From positions 1 to 64,000 of the forward strand of contig CAAHFI010191642.1 of assembly GCA_900893395.1 (NCBI GenBank): a DNA stretch of 64,000 nucleotides, given 5' to 3'. Shown in pieces: positions 49,101-61,232 of this stretch. Source of the stretch: Euglena gracilis. Lineage: Eukaryota > Euglenozoa > Euglenophyceae > Euglenales > Euglenaceae. The notes below the pieces were generated by a model. It ran no database searches, was not told where the DNA came from, and worked only from the letters and a program-made list of their open reading frames with translations. The position numbers and the translations under genes are program-made. Each line of letters starts with the position of its first letter. The first letter of the stretch is position 1.

Positions 49101-52100
49101 CCAAACCAACCGACCACATACTTGCCCTGCCAATGGTGACAGTTGCTGAGGCTGTCAAGAAGGCCTGGGGGGGGGGGCGCTATGGGGCTGCCATTAAAAA
49201 AATTACTTTAATGTTTTGTTGCTGACCTCCGCATTGTGACAAAACCTCCTCAATTTTTTTCCTTTTGGGATGAATTTGGTGACAACATCTTCACTTTTGA
49301 GGGGCAGAAAGCGAGATATATTTTGGCTTTGTGCTTTTTGTGATTCTTTGGTGATTTCGTTGAGTTGTGAATTTTGAAAGTTTTTTTTAAAATTTGGGCA
49401 TTTTTGGTGGTTTTTGGGCTGACTTTCTGGGTGGGGAAAAAAACTATTTGGATTTGGATTTGGATTTGGAGATGGCTGAGACTGACTCTGTGTAAAACCT
49501 CACCTGGGAGGATTTTGGCACCTGACTGAGGTGTTTTATTGGGGGGGGGCAATATGGGGGATTCGAAGTTAGGGAGGGGGTAAAACGCTGGGGTGAGAGG
49601 GGGGTCAAAGGTGGGGTGGGGGTAGGGGTCGGCAGGGTGGGGTTGGGGTCAGCCGACCCCCCCCCTCCCCGGTCAGTGGTTGACTATATGGTTGATTTCC
49701 GTGCAGCCCTGCCCATGGCAAATGTCCATAGCACAATGCACCATCTCCAGCATTATTTGAAAAAAACAATCAAGCACAACGTTGTTTATTTTTCAAAAAA
49801 AGTCCAAAAACAGCATCAAAATACAATGGAAAAATGCATTTTAAAAAAATCTCATTATGGAATACCTAAACCATCAAAATCCTTCCAAGTGATTTGGAAA
49901 AACCATGCAAAAAAAGCATTTTTGAGCTTCCTTTTCCTTTTTAGGAGATTTTGGCAAGAACCACCCAGAACAGACAAAAAAAGATGGAATATATTCATCA
50001 AAATTTGCCTCAGGAACGTAATCATTTGGAAAAAAATAAAACACAAAAATACAAACAAAACACTGTGTTGAAAAAATGTTTTTTTTGTGTTGAACCCCTG
50101 TTTGTTTATATATAAAAAAAACGTTGAAAAAACATGTTGGAAAACAGGTTGTTTAAAACCAACTTATGGTCATTGGGCAAGTGCCTCCGACCTGCCCCCC
50201 CCCCTGAAAATGGCCATTGGCAAGCAAAACCAAACCAACCGACCACATACTTGCCCTGCCAATGGTGACAGTTGCTGAGGCTGTCAAGAAGGCCTGGGGG
50301 GGGGGCGCTATGGGGCTGCCATTAAAAAAATTACTTTAATGTTTTGTTGCTGACCTCCGCATTGTGACAAAACCTCCTCAATTTTTTTCCTTTTGGGATG
50401 AATTTGGTGACAACATCTTCACTTTTGAGGGGCAGAAAGCGAGATATATTTTGGCTTTGTGCTTTTTGTGATTCTTTGGTGATTTCGTTGAGTTGTGAAT
50501 TTTGAAAGTTTTTTTTAAAATTTGGGCATTTTTGGTGGTTTTTGGGCTGACTTTCTGGGTGGGGAAAAAAACTATTTGGATTTGGATTTGGATTTGGAGA
50601 TGGCTGAGACTGACTCTGTGTAAAACCTCACCTGGGAGGATTTTGGCACCTGACTGAGGTGTTTTATTGGGGGGGGCAATATGGGGGATTCGAAGTTAGG
50701 GAGGGGGGTAAAACGCTGGGGCGAGAGGGGGTCAAAGGTGGGGTGGGGGTAGGGGTCGGCAGGGTGGGGTTGGGGTCAGCCGACCCCCCCCCCGGTCAGT
50801 GGTTGACTATATGGTTGATTTCCGTGCAGCCCTGCCCATGGCAAATGTCCATAGCACAATGCACCATCTCCAGCATTATTTGAAAAAAACAATCAAGCAC
50901 AACGTTGTTTATTTTTCAAAAAAAGTCCAAAAACAGCATCAAAATACAATCAAAAATGCATTTTAAAAAATCTCATTATGGAATACCTAAACCATCAAAA
51001 TCCTTCCAAGTGATTTGGAAAAACCATGCAAAAAAAGCATTTTTGAGCTTCCTTTTTCCTTTTTAGGAGATTTTGGCAAGAACCACCCAGAACAGACAAA
51101 AAAAGATGGAATATATTCATCAAAATTTGCCTCAGGAACGTAATCATTTGGAAAAAAATAAAACACAAAAATACAAACAAAACACTGTGTTGAAAAAATG
51201 TTTTTTTTGTGTTGAACCCCTGTTTGTTTATATATAAAAAAAACGTTGAAAAAACATGTTGGAAAACAGGTTGTTTAAAACCAACTTATGGTCATTGGGC
51301 AAGTGCCTCCGACCTGCCCCCCCCCCTGAAAATGGCCATTGGCAAGCAAAACCAAACCAACCGACCACATACTTGCCCTGCCAATGGTGACAGTTGCTGA
51401 GGCTGTCAAGAAGGCCTGGGGGGGGGGCGCTATGGGGCTGCCATTAAAAAAATTACTTTAATGTTTTGTTGCTGACCTCCGCATTGTGACAAAACCTCCT
51501 CAATTTTTTTCCTTTTGGGATGAATTTGGTGACAACATCTTCACTTTTGAGGGGCAGAAAGCGAGATATATTTTGGCTTTGTGCTTTTTGTGATTCTTTG
51601 GTGATTTCGTTGAGTTGTGAATTTTGAAAGTTTTTTTTAAAATTTGGGCATTTTTGGTGGTTTTTGGGCTGACTTTCTGGGTGGGGAAAAAAACTATTTG
51701 GATTTGGATTTGGATTTGGAGATGGCTGAGACTGACTCTGTGTAAAACCTCACCTGGGAGGATTTTGGCACCTGACTGAGGTGTTTTATTGGGGGGGGCA
51801 ATATGGGGGATTCGAAGTTAGGGAGGGGGGTAAAACGCTGGGTGAGAGGGGGTCAAAGGTGGGGTGGGGGTAGGGGTCGGCAGGGTGGGGTTGGGGTCAG
51901 CCGACCCCCCCCCTCCCCCGGTCAGTGGTTGACTATATGGTTGATTTCCGTGCAGCCCTGCCCATGGCAAATGTCCATAGCACAATGCACCATCTCCAGC
52001 ATTATTTGAAAAAAACAATCAAGCACAACGTTGTTTATTTTTCAAAAAAAGTCCAAAAACAGCATCAAAATACAATGGAAAAATGCATTTTAAAAAAATC

Positions 52101-55100
52101 TCATTATGGAATACCTAAACCATCAAAATCCTTCCAAGTGATTTGGAAAAACCATGCAAAAAAAGCATTTTTGAGCTTCCTTTTCCTTTTTAGGAGATTT
52201 TGGCAAGAACCACCCAGAACAGACAAAAAAAGATGGAATATATTCATCAAAATTTGCCTCAGGAACGTAATCATTTGGAAAAAAATAAAACACAAAAATA
52301 CAAACAAAACACTGTGTTGAAAAAATGTTTTTTTTGTGTTGAACCCCTGTTTGTTTATATATAAAAAAAACGTTGAAAAAACATGTTGGAAAACAGGTTG
52401 TTTAAAACCAACTTATGGTCATTGGGCAAGTGCCTCCGACCTGCCCCCCCCCCTGAAAATGGCCATTGGCAAGCAAAACCAAACCAACCGACCACATACT
52501 TGCCCTGCCAATGGTGACAGTTGCTGAGGCTGTCAAGAAGGCCTGGGGGGGGGGGCGCTATGGGCTGCCATTAAAAAAATTACTTTAATGTTTTGTTGCT
52601 GACCTCCGCATTGTGACAAAACCTCCTCAATTTTTTTCCTTTTGGGATGAATTTGGTGACAACATCTTCACTTTTGAGGGGCAGAAAGCGAGATATATTT
52701 TGGCTTTGTGCTTTTTGTGATTCTTTGGTGATTTCGTTGAGTTGTGAATTTTGAAAGTTTTTTTTAAAATTTGGGCATTTTTGGTGGTTTTTGGGCTGAC
52801 TTTCTGGGTGGGGAAAAAAACTATTTGGATTTGGATTTGGATTTGGAGATGGCTGAGACTGACTCTGTGTAAAACCTCACCTGGGAGGATTTTGGCACCT
52901 GACTGAGGTGTTTTATTGGGGGGGGCAATATGGGGGATTCGAAGTTAGGGAGGGGGTAAAACGCTGGGGTGAGAGGGGGGTCAAAGTGGGGTGGGGGTAG
53001 GGGTCGGCAGGGTGGGGTTGGGGTCAGCCGACCCCCCCCCCCCCCGGTCAGTGGTTGACTATATGGTTGATTTCCGTGCAGCCCTGCCCATGGCAAATGT
53101 CCATAGCACAATGCACCATCTCCAGCATTATTTGAAAAAAACAATCAAGCACAACGTTGTTTATTTTTCAAAAAAAGTCCAAAAACAGCATCAAAATACA
53201 ATCGAAAAATGCATTTTAAAAAAATCTCATTATGGAATACCTAAACCATCAAAATCCTTCCAAGTGATTTGGAAAAACCATGCAAAAAAAGCATTTTTGA
53301 GCTTCCTTTTTCCTTTTTAGGAGATTTTGGCAAGAACCACCCAGAACAGACAAAAAAAGATGGAATATATTCATCAAAATTTGCCTCAGGAACGTAATCA
53401 TTTGGAAAAAAATAAAACACAAAAATACAAACAAAACACTGTGTTGAAAAAATGTTTTTTTTGTGTTGAACCCCTGTTTGTTTATATATAAAAAAAACGT
53501 TGAAAAAACATGTTGGAAAACAGGTTGTTTAAAACCAACTTATGGTCATTGGGCGAGTGCCTCCGACTTGCCCCCCCCCTGAAAATGGCCATTGGCAAGC
53601 AAAACCAAACCAACCGACCACATACTTGCCCTGCCAATGGTGACAGTTGCTGAGGCTGTCAAGAAGGCCTGGGGGGGGGGGCGCTATGGGGCTGCAAACA
53701 TTAAAAAAATTACTTTAATGTTTTGTTGCTGACCTCCGCATTGTGACAAAACCTCCTCAATTTTTTTCCTTTTGGGATGAATTTGGTGACAACATCTTCA
53801 CTTTTGAGGGGCAGAAAGCGAGATATATTTTGGCTTTGTGCTTTTTGTGATTCTTTGGTGATTTCGTTGAGTTGTGAATTTTGAAAGTTTTTTTTAAAAT
53901 TTGGGCATTTTTGGTGGTTTTTGGGCTGACTTTCTGGGTGGGGAAAAAAACTATTTGGATTTGGATTTGGATTTGGAGATGGCTGAGACTGACTCTGTGT
54001 AAAACCTCACCTGGGAGGATTTTGGCACCTGACTGAGGTGTTTTATTGGGGGGGGGCAATATGGGGGATTCGAAGTTAGGGAGGGGGGTAAAACGCTGGG
54101 GTGAGAGGGGGGTCAAAGGTGGGGTGGGGGTAGGGTCGGCAGGGTGGGGTTGGGGTCAGCCGACCCCCCCCCTCCCCCGGTCAGTGGTTGACTATATGGT
54201 TGATTTCCGTGCAGCCCTGCCCATGGCAAATGTCCATAGCACAATGCACCATCTCCAGCATTATTTGAAAAAAACAATCAAGCACAACGTTGTTTATTTT
54301 TCAAAAAAAAGTCCAAAAACAGCATCAAAATACAATCGAAAAATGCATTTTAAAAAAATCTCATTATGGAATACCTAAACCATCAAAATCCTTCCAAGTG
54401 ATTTGGAAAAACCATGCAAAAAAAGCATTTTTGAGCTTCCTTTTTCCTTTTTAGGAGATTTTGGCAAGAACCACCCAGAACAGACAAAAAAAGATGGAAT
54501 ATATTCATCAAAATTTGCCTCAGGAACGTAATCATTTGGAAAAAAATAAAACACAAAAATACAAACAAAACACTGTGTTGAAAAAATGTTTTTTCTTTGT
54601 GTTGAACCCCTGTTTGTTTATATATAAAAAAAACGTTGAAAAAACATGTTGGAAAACAGGTTGTTTAAAACCAACTTATGGTCATTGGGCGAGTGCCTCC
54701 GACCTGCCCCCCCCCCCTGAAAATGGCCATTGGCAAGCAAAACCAAACCAACCGACCACATACTTGCCCTGCCAATGGTGACAGTTGCTGAGGCTGTCAA
54801 GAAGGCCTGGGGGGGGGGGGGCGCTATGGGGCTGCAAGCATTAGAAAAAATTACTTTAATGTTCTGTTGCTGACCTCCGCATTGTGACAAAACCTCCTCA
54901 ATTTTTTTTCCTTTTGGGATGAATTTGGTGACAACTTCTTCACTTTTGAGGGGCAGAAAGCGAGATATATTTTGGCTTTGTGCTTTTTGTGATTCTTTGG
55001 TGGTTTCGTTGAGTTGTGAATTTTGAAAGTTTTTTTAAAAATTTTGGGCATTTTTGGTGGTTTTTGGGCTGACTTTCTGGGTGGGGAAAAAAACTATTTG

Positions 55101-55137
55101 GATTTGGATTTGGATTTGGAGATGGCTGAGACTGACT
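46140..55137. repeat. higher-order two-unit pattern in the 1.1-kb array
   Basis: Units starting at 47420, 49678 and 51927 share AATGGAAAAATGC and a shorter T run in GAGCTTCCTTTTCC. Units between them have AATCGAAAAATGC or AATCAAAAATGC and the longer T run. Units at 46282 and 48547 share further variants (CCAACAAAATCC, TAAGCTTCC, TTATAAATAAAAAAAC). The repeating block is therefore about 2.25 kb. Confidence 0.8.
47353..47400 (+). other. G-quadruplex-capable tract, once per full 1.1-kb unit (example)
   Basis: At least six runs of three to five G in about 40 bases, followed by a GGGGTCAGCCGACCCC hairpin and a C run. The same layout recurs at about 43230, 45320, 46215, 48482, 49612, 50740, 51865, 52990, 54120 and 55950. 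Confidence 0.75.
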
Positions 55138-55512
55138 GCATGGTTTTTCCAAAAAAACTTGGAATGATTTTGATGGTTTAGGTATTCCATAATGAGATTT
55201 TTTTAAAATGCATTTTTCGATTGTATTTTGATGCTTTTTTTGGACTTTTTTTTGAAAAATAAACAACGTTGTGCTTGATTGTTTTTTTCAAATAATTGTG
55301 GAGATGGTGCATTGTGCTATGGACATTTGCCATGGGCAGGGCTGCACGGAAATCAACCATATAGTCAACCACTGACCGGGGAGGGGGGGGGGGTCGGCAG
55401 ACCCCAACCCCACCCTGCCGACCCCTACCCCACCCCACCTTTGGCCCCCTCTCACCCCAGCGTTTTACCCCCTCCCTAACTTCGAATCCCCCATAATGCC
55501 CCCCCAATAAAA
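55138..55512. repeat. second internal inversion in the 1.1-kb array (375 bp)
   Basis: After GAGACTGACT the sequence jumps to GCATGGTTTTTCC. It then reads as the reverse complement of the standard interval, from the CATGC block back to CCCCCCAATAAAAC, before resuming at GGGGCTGCAAACATT in normal orientation. Sequence is missing at both joints. Confidence 0.92.
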
Positions 55513-58191
55513 CTAGGGGCTGCAAACATTAAAAAAATTACTTTAATGTTTTGTTGCTGACCTCCGCATTGTGACAAAACCTCCTCAATTTTTTTTCCTT
55601 TTGGGATGAATTTGGTGACAACATCTTTACTTTTGAGGGGCAGAAAGCGAGATATATTTGGCTTTGTGCTTTTTGTGATTCTTTGGTGATTTCGTTGAGT
55701 TGTGAATTTTGAAAGTTTTTTTTAAATTTTGGGCATTTTTGGTGGTTTTTGGGCTGACTTTCTGGGTGGGGAAAAAAACTATTTGGATTTGGATTTGGAT
55801 TTGGAGATGGCTGAGACTGATTCTGTGTAAAACCTCACCTGGGAGGATTTTGGCACCTGACTGAGGTGTTTTATTGGGGGGGGCATTATGGGGGATTCGA
55901 AGTTAGGGAGGGGGTAAAACGCTGGGGTGAGAGGGGGGTCAAAGGTGGGGTGGGGGTAGGGGTCGGCAGGGTGGGGTTGGGGTCTGCCGACCCCCCCCTC
56001 CCCCGGTCAGTGGTTGACTATATGGTTGATTTCCGTGCAGCCCTGCCCATGGCAAATGTCCATAGCACATTGCACCATCTCCAGCATTATTTGAAAAAAA
56101 CAATCAAGCACAACGTTGTTTATTTTTCAAAAAAAAGTCCAAAAAAAAGCATCAAAATACAATCGAAAAATGCATTTTAAAAAATCTCATTATGGAATAC
56201 CTAAACCATCAAAATCCTTCCAAGTGATTTGGAAAAACCATGCAAAAAAAGCATTTTTGAGCTTCCTTTTTCCTTTTTAGGAGATTTTGGCAAGAACCAC
56301 CCAGAACAGACAAAAAAAGATGGAATATATTCATCAAAATTTGCCTCAGGAACGTAATCATTTGGAAAAAAAATAAAACACAAAAATACAAACAAAACAC
56401 TGTGTTGAAAAAAATGTTTTTTTGTGTTGAACCCCTGTTTTTTATATATAAAAAAACGCTGAAAAAACATGTTGGAAAACAGGTTTAAAACCAACTTATG
56501 GTCAGTGGGCGAGTGCCTCCGACCTGCCCCCCCCCTCCTGAAAATGGCCATTGGCAAGCAAAACCAAACCAACCGACCACATACTTGCCCTGCCAATGGT
56601 GACAGTTGCTGAGGCTGTCAAGAAGGCCTGGGGGGGGGGCGCTATGGGGCTGCAAACATTAAAAAATTACTTTAATGTTTTGTTGCTGACCTCCGCATTG
56701 TGACAAAACCTCCTCAATTTTTTCCCTTTTGGGATGGATTTGGCGTCAACATCTTCACTTTTGAGGGGCAGAAAGCGAGATATATTTTGGCTTTGTGCTT
56801 TTTGTGATTCTTTGGTGATTTCGTTGAGTTGTGAATTTTGAAAAAAAAAATTTAAATTTTGGGCATTTTTGGTGGTTTTTGGGCTGACTTTCTGGGTGGG
56901 GAAAAAAACTATTTGGATTTGGATTTGGATTTGGAGATGGCTGAGACTGACTCCATATAAAACCTCACCTGGGAGGATTTTGGCACCTGACTGAGGTGTT
57001 TTATTGGGGGGGGCATTATGGGGGATTGAAGTTAGGGAGGGGGTGGGGTTGGGGTCTGCCGACCCCCCCCTCCCCCGGTCAGTGGTTGACTATATGGTTG
57101 ATTTCCGTGCAGCCCTGCCCATGGCAAATGTCCATGTCCATGTCCAGCACAATGCACCATCTCCAGCATTATTTGAAAAAAACAATCAAGCACAATGTTG
57201 TTTATTTTTCAAAAAAAAGTCCAAAAAAGCATCAAAATACAATCGAAAAATGCATTTTAAAAAAAATCTCATTATGGAATACCTAAACCATCAAAATCCT
57301 TCCAAGTGATTTGGAAAAACCATTCAAAAAAAGCATTTTTGAGCTTCCTTTTTCCTTTTTAGGAGATTTTGGCAAGAACCACCCAGAACAGACAAAAAAA
57401 GATGGAATATATTCATCAAAATTTGCCTCAGGAACGTATTCATTTTGCAGAAAAAAAAAACACAAAAATACAAACAAAACACTGTGTTGAAAAAATGTTT
57501 TTTTTGTGTTGAACCCCTGTTTTTTATATATAAAAAAACGCTGAAAAAACATGTTGGAAAACAGGTTTAAAACCAACTTATGGTCATTGGGCGAGTGCCT
57601 CTGACCTGCCTCCCCCCCTCCTGAAAATGGCCATTGGCAAGCAAAACCAAACCAACCGACCACATACTTGCCCTGCCAATGGTGACAGTTGCTGAGGCTG
57701 TCAAAAAGGCCTGGGGGGGGGGCGGGGGACTATGGGACTAAAAAAAAAAAAAATCACTTTAACGTTTTGTTGCTGACCTCCGCATTTGTGACAAGACCTC
57801 CTCAACTTTTTTGAATTTTTGGGTATTTTTGGTGGTTTTTGGGCTGACTTTCTGGGTGGGCAAAAAACAAAAAAACTGTTTGGAGATGGCCAAGACTGAC
57901 TCCATATAAAACCTCACCTGGGGATTTTGGCACCTGATTGGGGTCTTTTATTGGGGGGGGGGCATTATGGGGTTTCGAAGTTAGGGAGGGGGGTAAAACG
58001 CTGGGGTGAGAGGGGGGGTGAAAGGTGGGGTTGGGGTCTGCCGACCCCCCCGCTCAATGATTGACTATATGGTTGATTTCCGTGCAGCCCTGCCCATGGC
58101 AAATATCCATAGCACAATGCACCATCTCCGGCATTATTTGAAAAATATTATTGGGAATACCCAAACCATGTCTCAAAATCCTTCCGAGTGA

Positions 58192-58537
58192 CCCTCACCT
58201 CCCCCTCAAAGTGTCCCTCCCCTCAAAGTGGCCAGGTTACCACCCCCCCCCTTATTGTCCCACCGACCTCCCCCGGGAGGCCCAACCGGACAATGAGGGG
58301 GGGGGGGACAATAAGGGGGTATCAAAGGAATTTCATTGGCCGAGCCAAAAAAAAACCCCCATCGGCAGGGGCCGAGGGACAATAAGAGGGGAGACAATAG
58401 GGGGGGGGGGTATTTTCCTTTGGCGCCAAAGGCGTCGGAGGCCAAAACTTGACCCCCCCAAAGTGTCCCCCTGCCAGAGTGGCCATTTTGGGGTCCCACG
58501 GTGCCTGGAGCGTGGCCACTTTGAGGGGGGGTGAGGG
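58192..58537. mobile_element. CAAAGTGG-type TIR element inserted in a 1.1-kb unit
   Basis: The left end, CCCTCACCTCCCCCTCAAAG, is mirrored by CACTTTGAGGGGGGGTGAGGG. The interior matches 60722-60935 and 63148-63360, including the CCTTTGGCGCCAAAGG palindrome. It interrupts the satellite unit between CCTTCCGAGTG and TTTTCGGGAAACCCATGC, so it is younger than that unit. It is longer than its relatives because of a nested insertion. Confidence 0.85.
58235..58412. mobile_element. TIR insertion(s) nested in the previous element
   Basis: C-run followed by TTATTGTCC on the left, and GGACAATAAGAGGGG and GACAATA plus G run on the right. Internal copies of GGACAAT(A/G)AG suggest two events. Related C(A)ATTAG elements lie at 62930-63145. 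Confidence 0.65.
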
Positions 58538-59699
58538 TATTTTCGGGAAACCCATGCAAAAAAAACAACATTCGGCAAGAACCACCCAGAACAGACAAAA
58601 AAAAAGATGGAACATATTCATCAAAATTTGCACTCACCAACTTAAAAACTTATCATCCTTGGGCGAGGGTGCCTCCGACCTACCCCCCCCCCCAAAATGG
58701 CCATTGACAAGCAAAAACCAAACCAACCGACCACATAGTTGCCCTGCCAATGGTGACAGTTGCTGTTAAGAAGGCCTGGGGGGGGGCGCTATGGGACTGC
58801 AAAAAATATGAAAAAATATTAATACTTTGTTTCTGACTTCCGCATTTGAGACAAAACCTCAGGTTTTTTTTGTTTTTTGGGATGAATTTGGTGACAACAT
58901 CTTCACTTTTGATGGGGGGTTGAGCGAGATAAATTTTAGCTTTGCGCTTTTTGTGATTCTTTGGTGATCTTGTTGAGTTTTGAAGGTTTTTAATTTTTTT
59001 GGTGGTTTTTGGGCTGACTTTCTGGATGGGAAAAAAATCCAAAAAATTATTTGGAGATGGCCGAGACTGACTCTATGTAAAACCGCCCCTGGGGATTTTG
59101 GCACCTGACTGGGGTCTTTTATTGGGGGGGGGCTTTATGGGGGATTCGAAGTTAGGGGGGGGTAAACGGTGCAATGAGAGGGGGGTCAGGGGTGGGGTTG
59201 GGGTCTGCCGACCCCCCCTCTCAGTGGTTGACTATATGGTTGATTTTCGTGCAGCCCTGCCCATGGAAAATGTCCATAACACGACATTTTTCCTTCACGG
59301 TTTTTTGTTTGCATTTTGTATTTTTATTCAATTTTGCTTGCAATAAAAAGGCCCTTGAAACTTTTCTGAATATCTTCGGCAAAAAAAATCGCTGAAATGT
59401 GGGCATTTTGGACGATTTCGGCAAATTTGCCCGGAAAAACTGGTTTTGAGCCAAAAATGAGCGTATTTCGACCCCCCCCCGTTTTTTTTTTTTTTGGCCC
59501 AAACCTCCCCAGTTGAAACCACCCTAATTGAGAAGGGGGGGGGATGCATCAAAAATTGGTGTAATTGGTCCAAATTTCATTTTAGTTGAATACAATTGCC
59601 TTGGGTTTGCAACAGAAAAAGTGCATTTAATTTAGTTTTATGAGGTTACCCTTCAAGCCTCAACAGCTTATCAAGCCTCAAGGGAAAAGCTACGAACAT

Positions 59700-59945
59700 A
59701 TCCAAAAAAAACCACTGTTTCCTTGGCTTTTTGGCTTTCTTGATTTGAGGAACAGATGCTCAACCTGCAAGAGAAAACAGCAAAAAACCAATGGATGAAT
59801 GGAACCAATCCATCGCCCCCCCCCCTGAACAGACAAAAATAAAGACATTGAGTGGATCAAAATTTTCCATTGTAAATGTGGCAGCTGGTGCCTGGTGTTC
59901 TTGGAACAGATTGGCAAACTCTCGCAAAGAAATGATTGGATTTAT
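59700..59945 (-). CDS. possible exon fragments, unknown product
   Basis: The minus strand reads NPIISLREFANLFQEHQAPA...NFDPLN. A TTTTCTCTTGCAG acceptor near 59770 follows, then VEHLFLKSRKPKSQGNS. The acceptor neighbourhood resembles the sequence just upstream of the nine-exon gene's start (38848-38890). It could be a gene remnant, or chance. Confidence 0.25.
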
Positions 59946-59954
59946 GACGATCCC

Positions 59955-60029
59955 GGAGGTCGGGCCGACCATTTGCTACGGCTTATCTACTACCATTGGA
60001 GGTCGGCCGACCAGGTTGGCCCGACCTCC
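59955..60029. other. inverted repeat of GGAGGTCGGGCCGACC
   Basis: Arms at 59955-59970 and 60014-60029 match at 15 of 16 positions. A third, direct copy (GGAGGTCGGCCGACC, 59999-60013) abuts the right arm. Confidence 0.8.
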
Positions 60030-60364
60030 AATCAACCACACGAACCCCTATGAAATTGAAATTGAATTGAAATGAATTGAAATTTTTAAGTCTGGTGTTT
60101 CTGGACCTTGGCTGACCCATTGCGGGTTGGGCACGACTGATAAGGACTTTCCGGGGGGGGGCCTGCGAGTGCTGAGGCGTCCGTTGGGGGGGGTCTTGTG
60201 CCGATCCATGCAAGGTTGACGGCTTGTGCTTTCATTTTTCATGTGGAAAGCCTTTATTCTGTTTCAACTTCTTGAAAATGCAAAAAAAAGTATTTTTTTT
60301 TCAACAACGCTGGAGGCATAGGAGGTTCGGCACGTCTGACGAGGACCCTTGGACAACCGGGGGG

Positions 60365-60535
60365 TCCTCATTTTGCCGTGCCGAGGGGGTCAGTCCCTCG
60401 GGGGGGGGGGTCCACCGTGGCAGACAGCCGGAATTTCCCAAAGGAAAATTCATTGGTATGGTTTGGCATGCCGTGCCGAGGGGTCGGCTGACCAGGGGGA
60501 GGGTCCCCATTTTGCCGTGCCAAGGGGGTCCGACC
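60365..60535 (+). repeat. short direct repeat, spacing about 140 bp
   Basis: TCATTTTGCCGTGCCGAGGG near 60367 and CCATTTTGCCGTGCCAAGGG near 60507. Each is followed by GGTC and a G run. Confidence 0.6.
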
Positions 60536-60721
60536 ACCAGGGGGGGGGCTGCCGAAGCTCCATACATAAAATCGAGTCTCGAAAAAGTCAAAATGAATCA
60601 TTTTCGGTGAAATGAATCACTTTCCATCCCATATTCCCCAAAAAAACACTTGGATGACTGAAGAAGCAGAGGAAACTACAGTGGTGAAAATATTCCACAA
60701 TAAATCCAAAAATGAATGATA

Positions 60722-60935
60722 CCCCCACCCCCCTCTCAAAGTGTCCCCCCCCCCAAAGTGGCCAAAATTTTTTTGGCAAATTTGGTAACCCCACCCGTAA
60801 AGTGGCCACTTTCTTTTGGCGCCGAAGGCGCCGAGGCCCAAAAATTGACCCCCCCCAAAGTGTCCCCTCCCCCAGAGTGGCCGTTTTGGGTTCCCGTGGT
60901 GCCTGGTCGGTGGCCACTTTGAGGGGGGGTGAGGG
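60722..60935. mobile_element. 214-bp CAAAGTGG-type TIR element
   Basis: Begins after TA at 60720-60721 with CCCCCACC and TCAAAGTG. Ends with CACTTTGAG, a G run and GTGAGGG before TA at 60936-60937. The centre has TTTTGGCGCCGAAGGCGCC. It has no coding capacity. Its right TA is also the left TA of the next element. Confidence 0.88.
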
Positions 60936-61071
60936 TACCATGCCCCCCCATATAAGACCCCCCTCGGGAGAAAAAATCCTGGGGGGGTCTTACATGGGGG
61001 GGGGTCCCGGCCAAAGGGCCGGCCTTTGGCCGGCCAGGGGGGGGGTCTTATATCCGTGGACTGAGGCCCAA

Positions 61072-61120
61072 GACACACACTGTGTCTCGTGGACTGAGTC
61101 CACGAGACACAGTGTGTGTC
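61072..61120. other. perfect palindrome, 24-bp arms
   Basis: Arms 61072-61095 and 61097-61120 are exact complements, around GACACACACTGTGTCTCGTG, with a single G between them. A further partial copy follows at 61121-61157. Confidence 0.95.
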
Positions 61121-61232
61121 CCCGTGGACTGGGACACACACTGTGTCTCGTGGACTGAAAAATAAAAGGTGTTTGCCAGAAATGCGAGGTGTTCTACATC
61201 TAATGCAATGCAGCAGGGCAGTGGAAAGATGG

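Larger units (their letters stand above)
42378..59290. repeat. second tandem array, unit about 1126 bp
   Basis: The landmark GGTTGACTATATGGTTGATT recurs at 43297, 45402, 46282, 47420, 48547, 49678, 50801, 51927, 53053, 54186, 56012, 57084, about 58060 and 59226, and once inverted near 55370. Spacing in the uniform middle is 1123-1138 bp; the outer units are shorter, longer or more diverged. Each unit contains a G-rich tract, an AT-rich CATCAAAATACAA block, a GAACCACCCAGAACAGACAA block, an ACTTATGGTCATTGGGC block, and a GAGATATATTTTGGCTTTG block. Open frames of 60-150 codons repeat in step with the units but lack a known domain. Confidence 0.97.
59291..60719. other. mixed non-coding stretch after the 1.1-kb array
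   Basis: AT-rich sequence with isolated C/G runs. Apart from the exon-like fragments, inverted repeat and direct repeat listed separately, I see no gene. Confidence 0.5.

Noticed and set aside
45343-57663. Repeated frames of 60-151 codons in the 1.1-kb array, such as 47418-47813
   Set aside because: They recur in step with the units and shift frame with every A/T-run change. They lack any recognised domain and occur on both strands.
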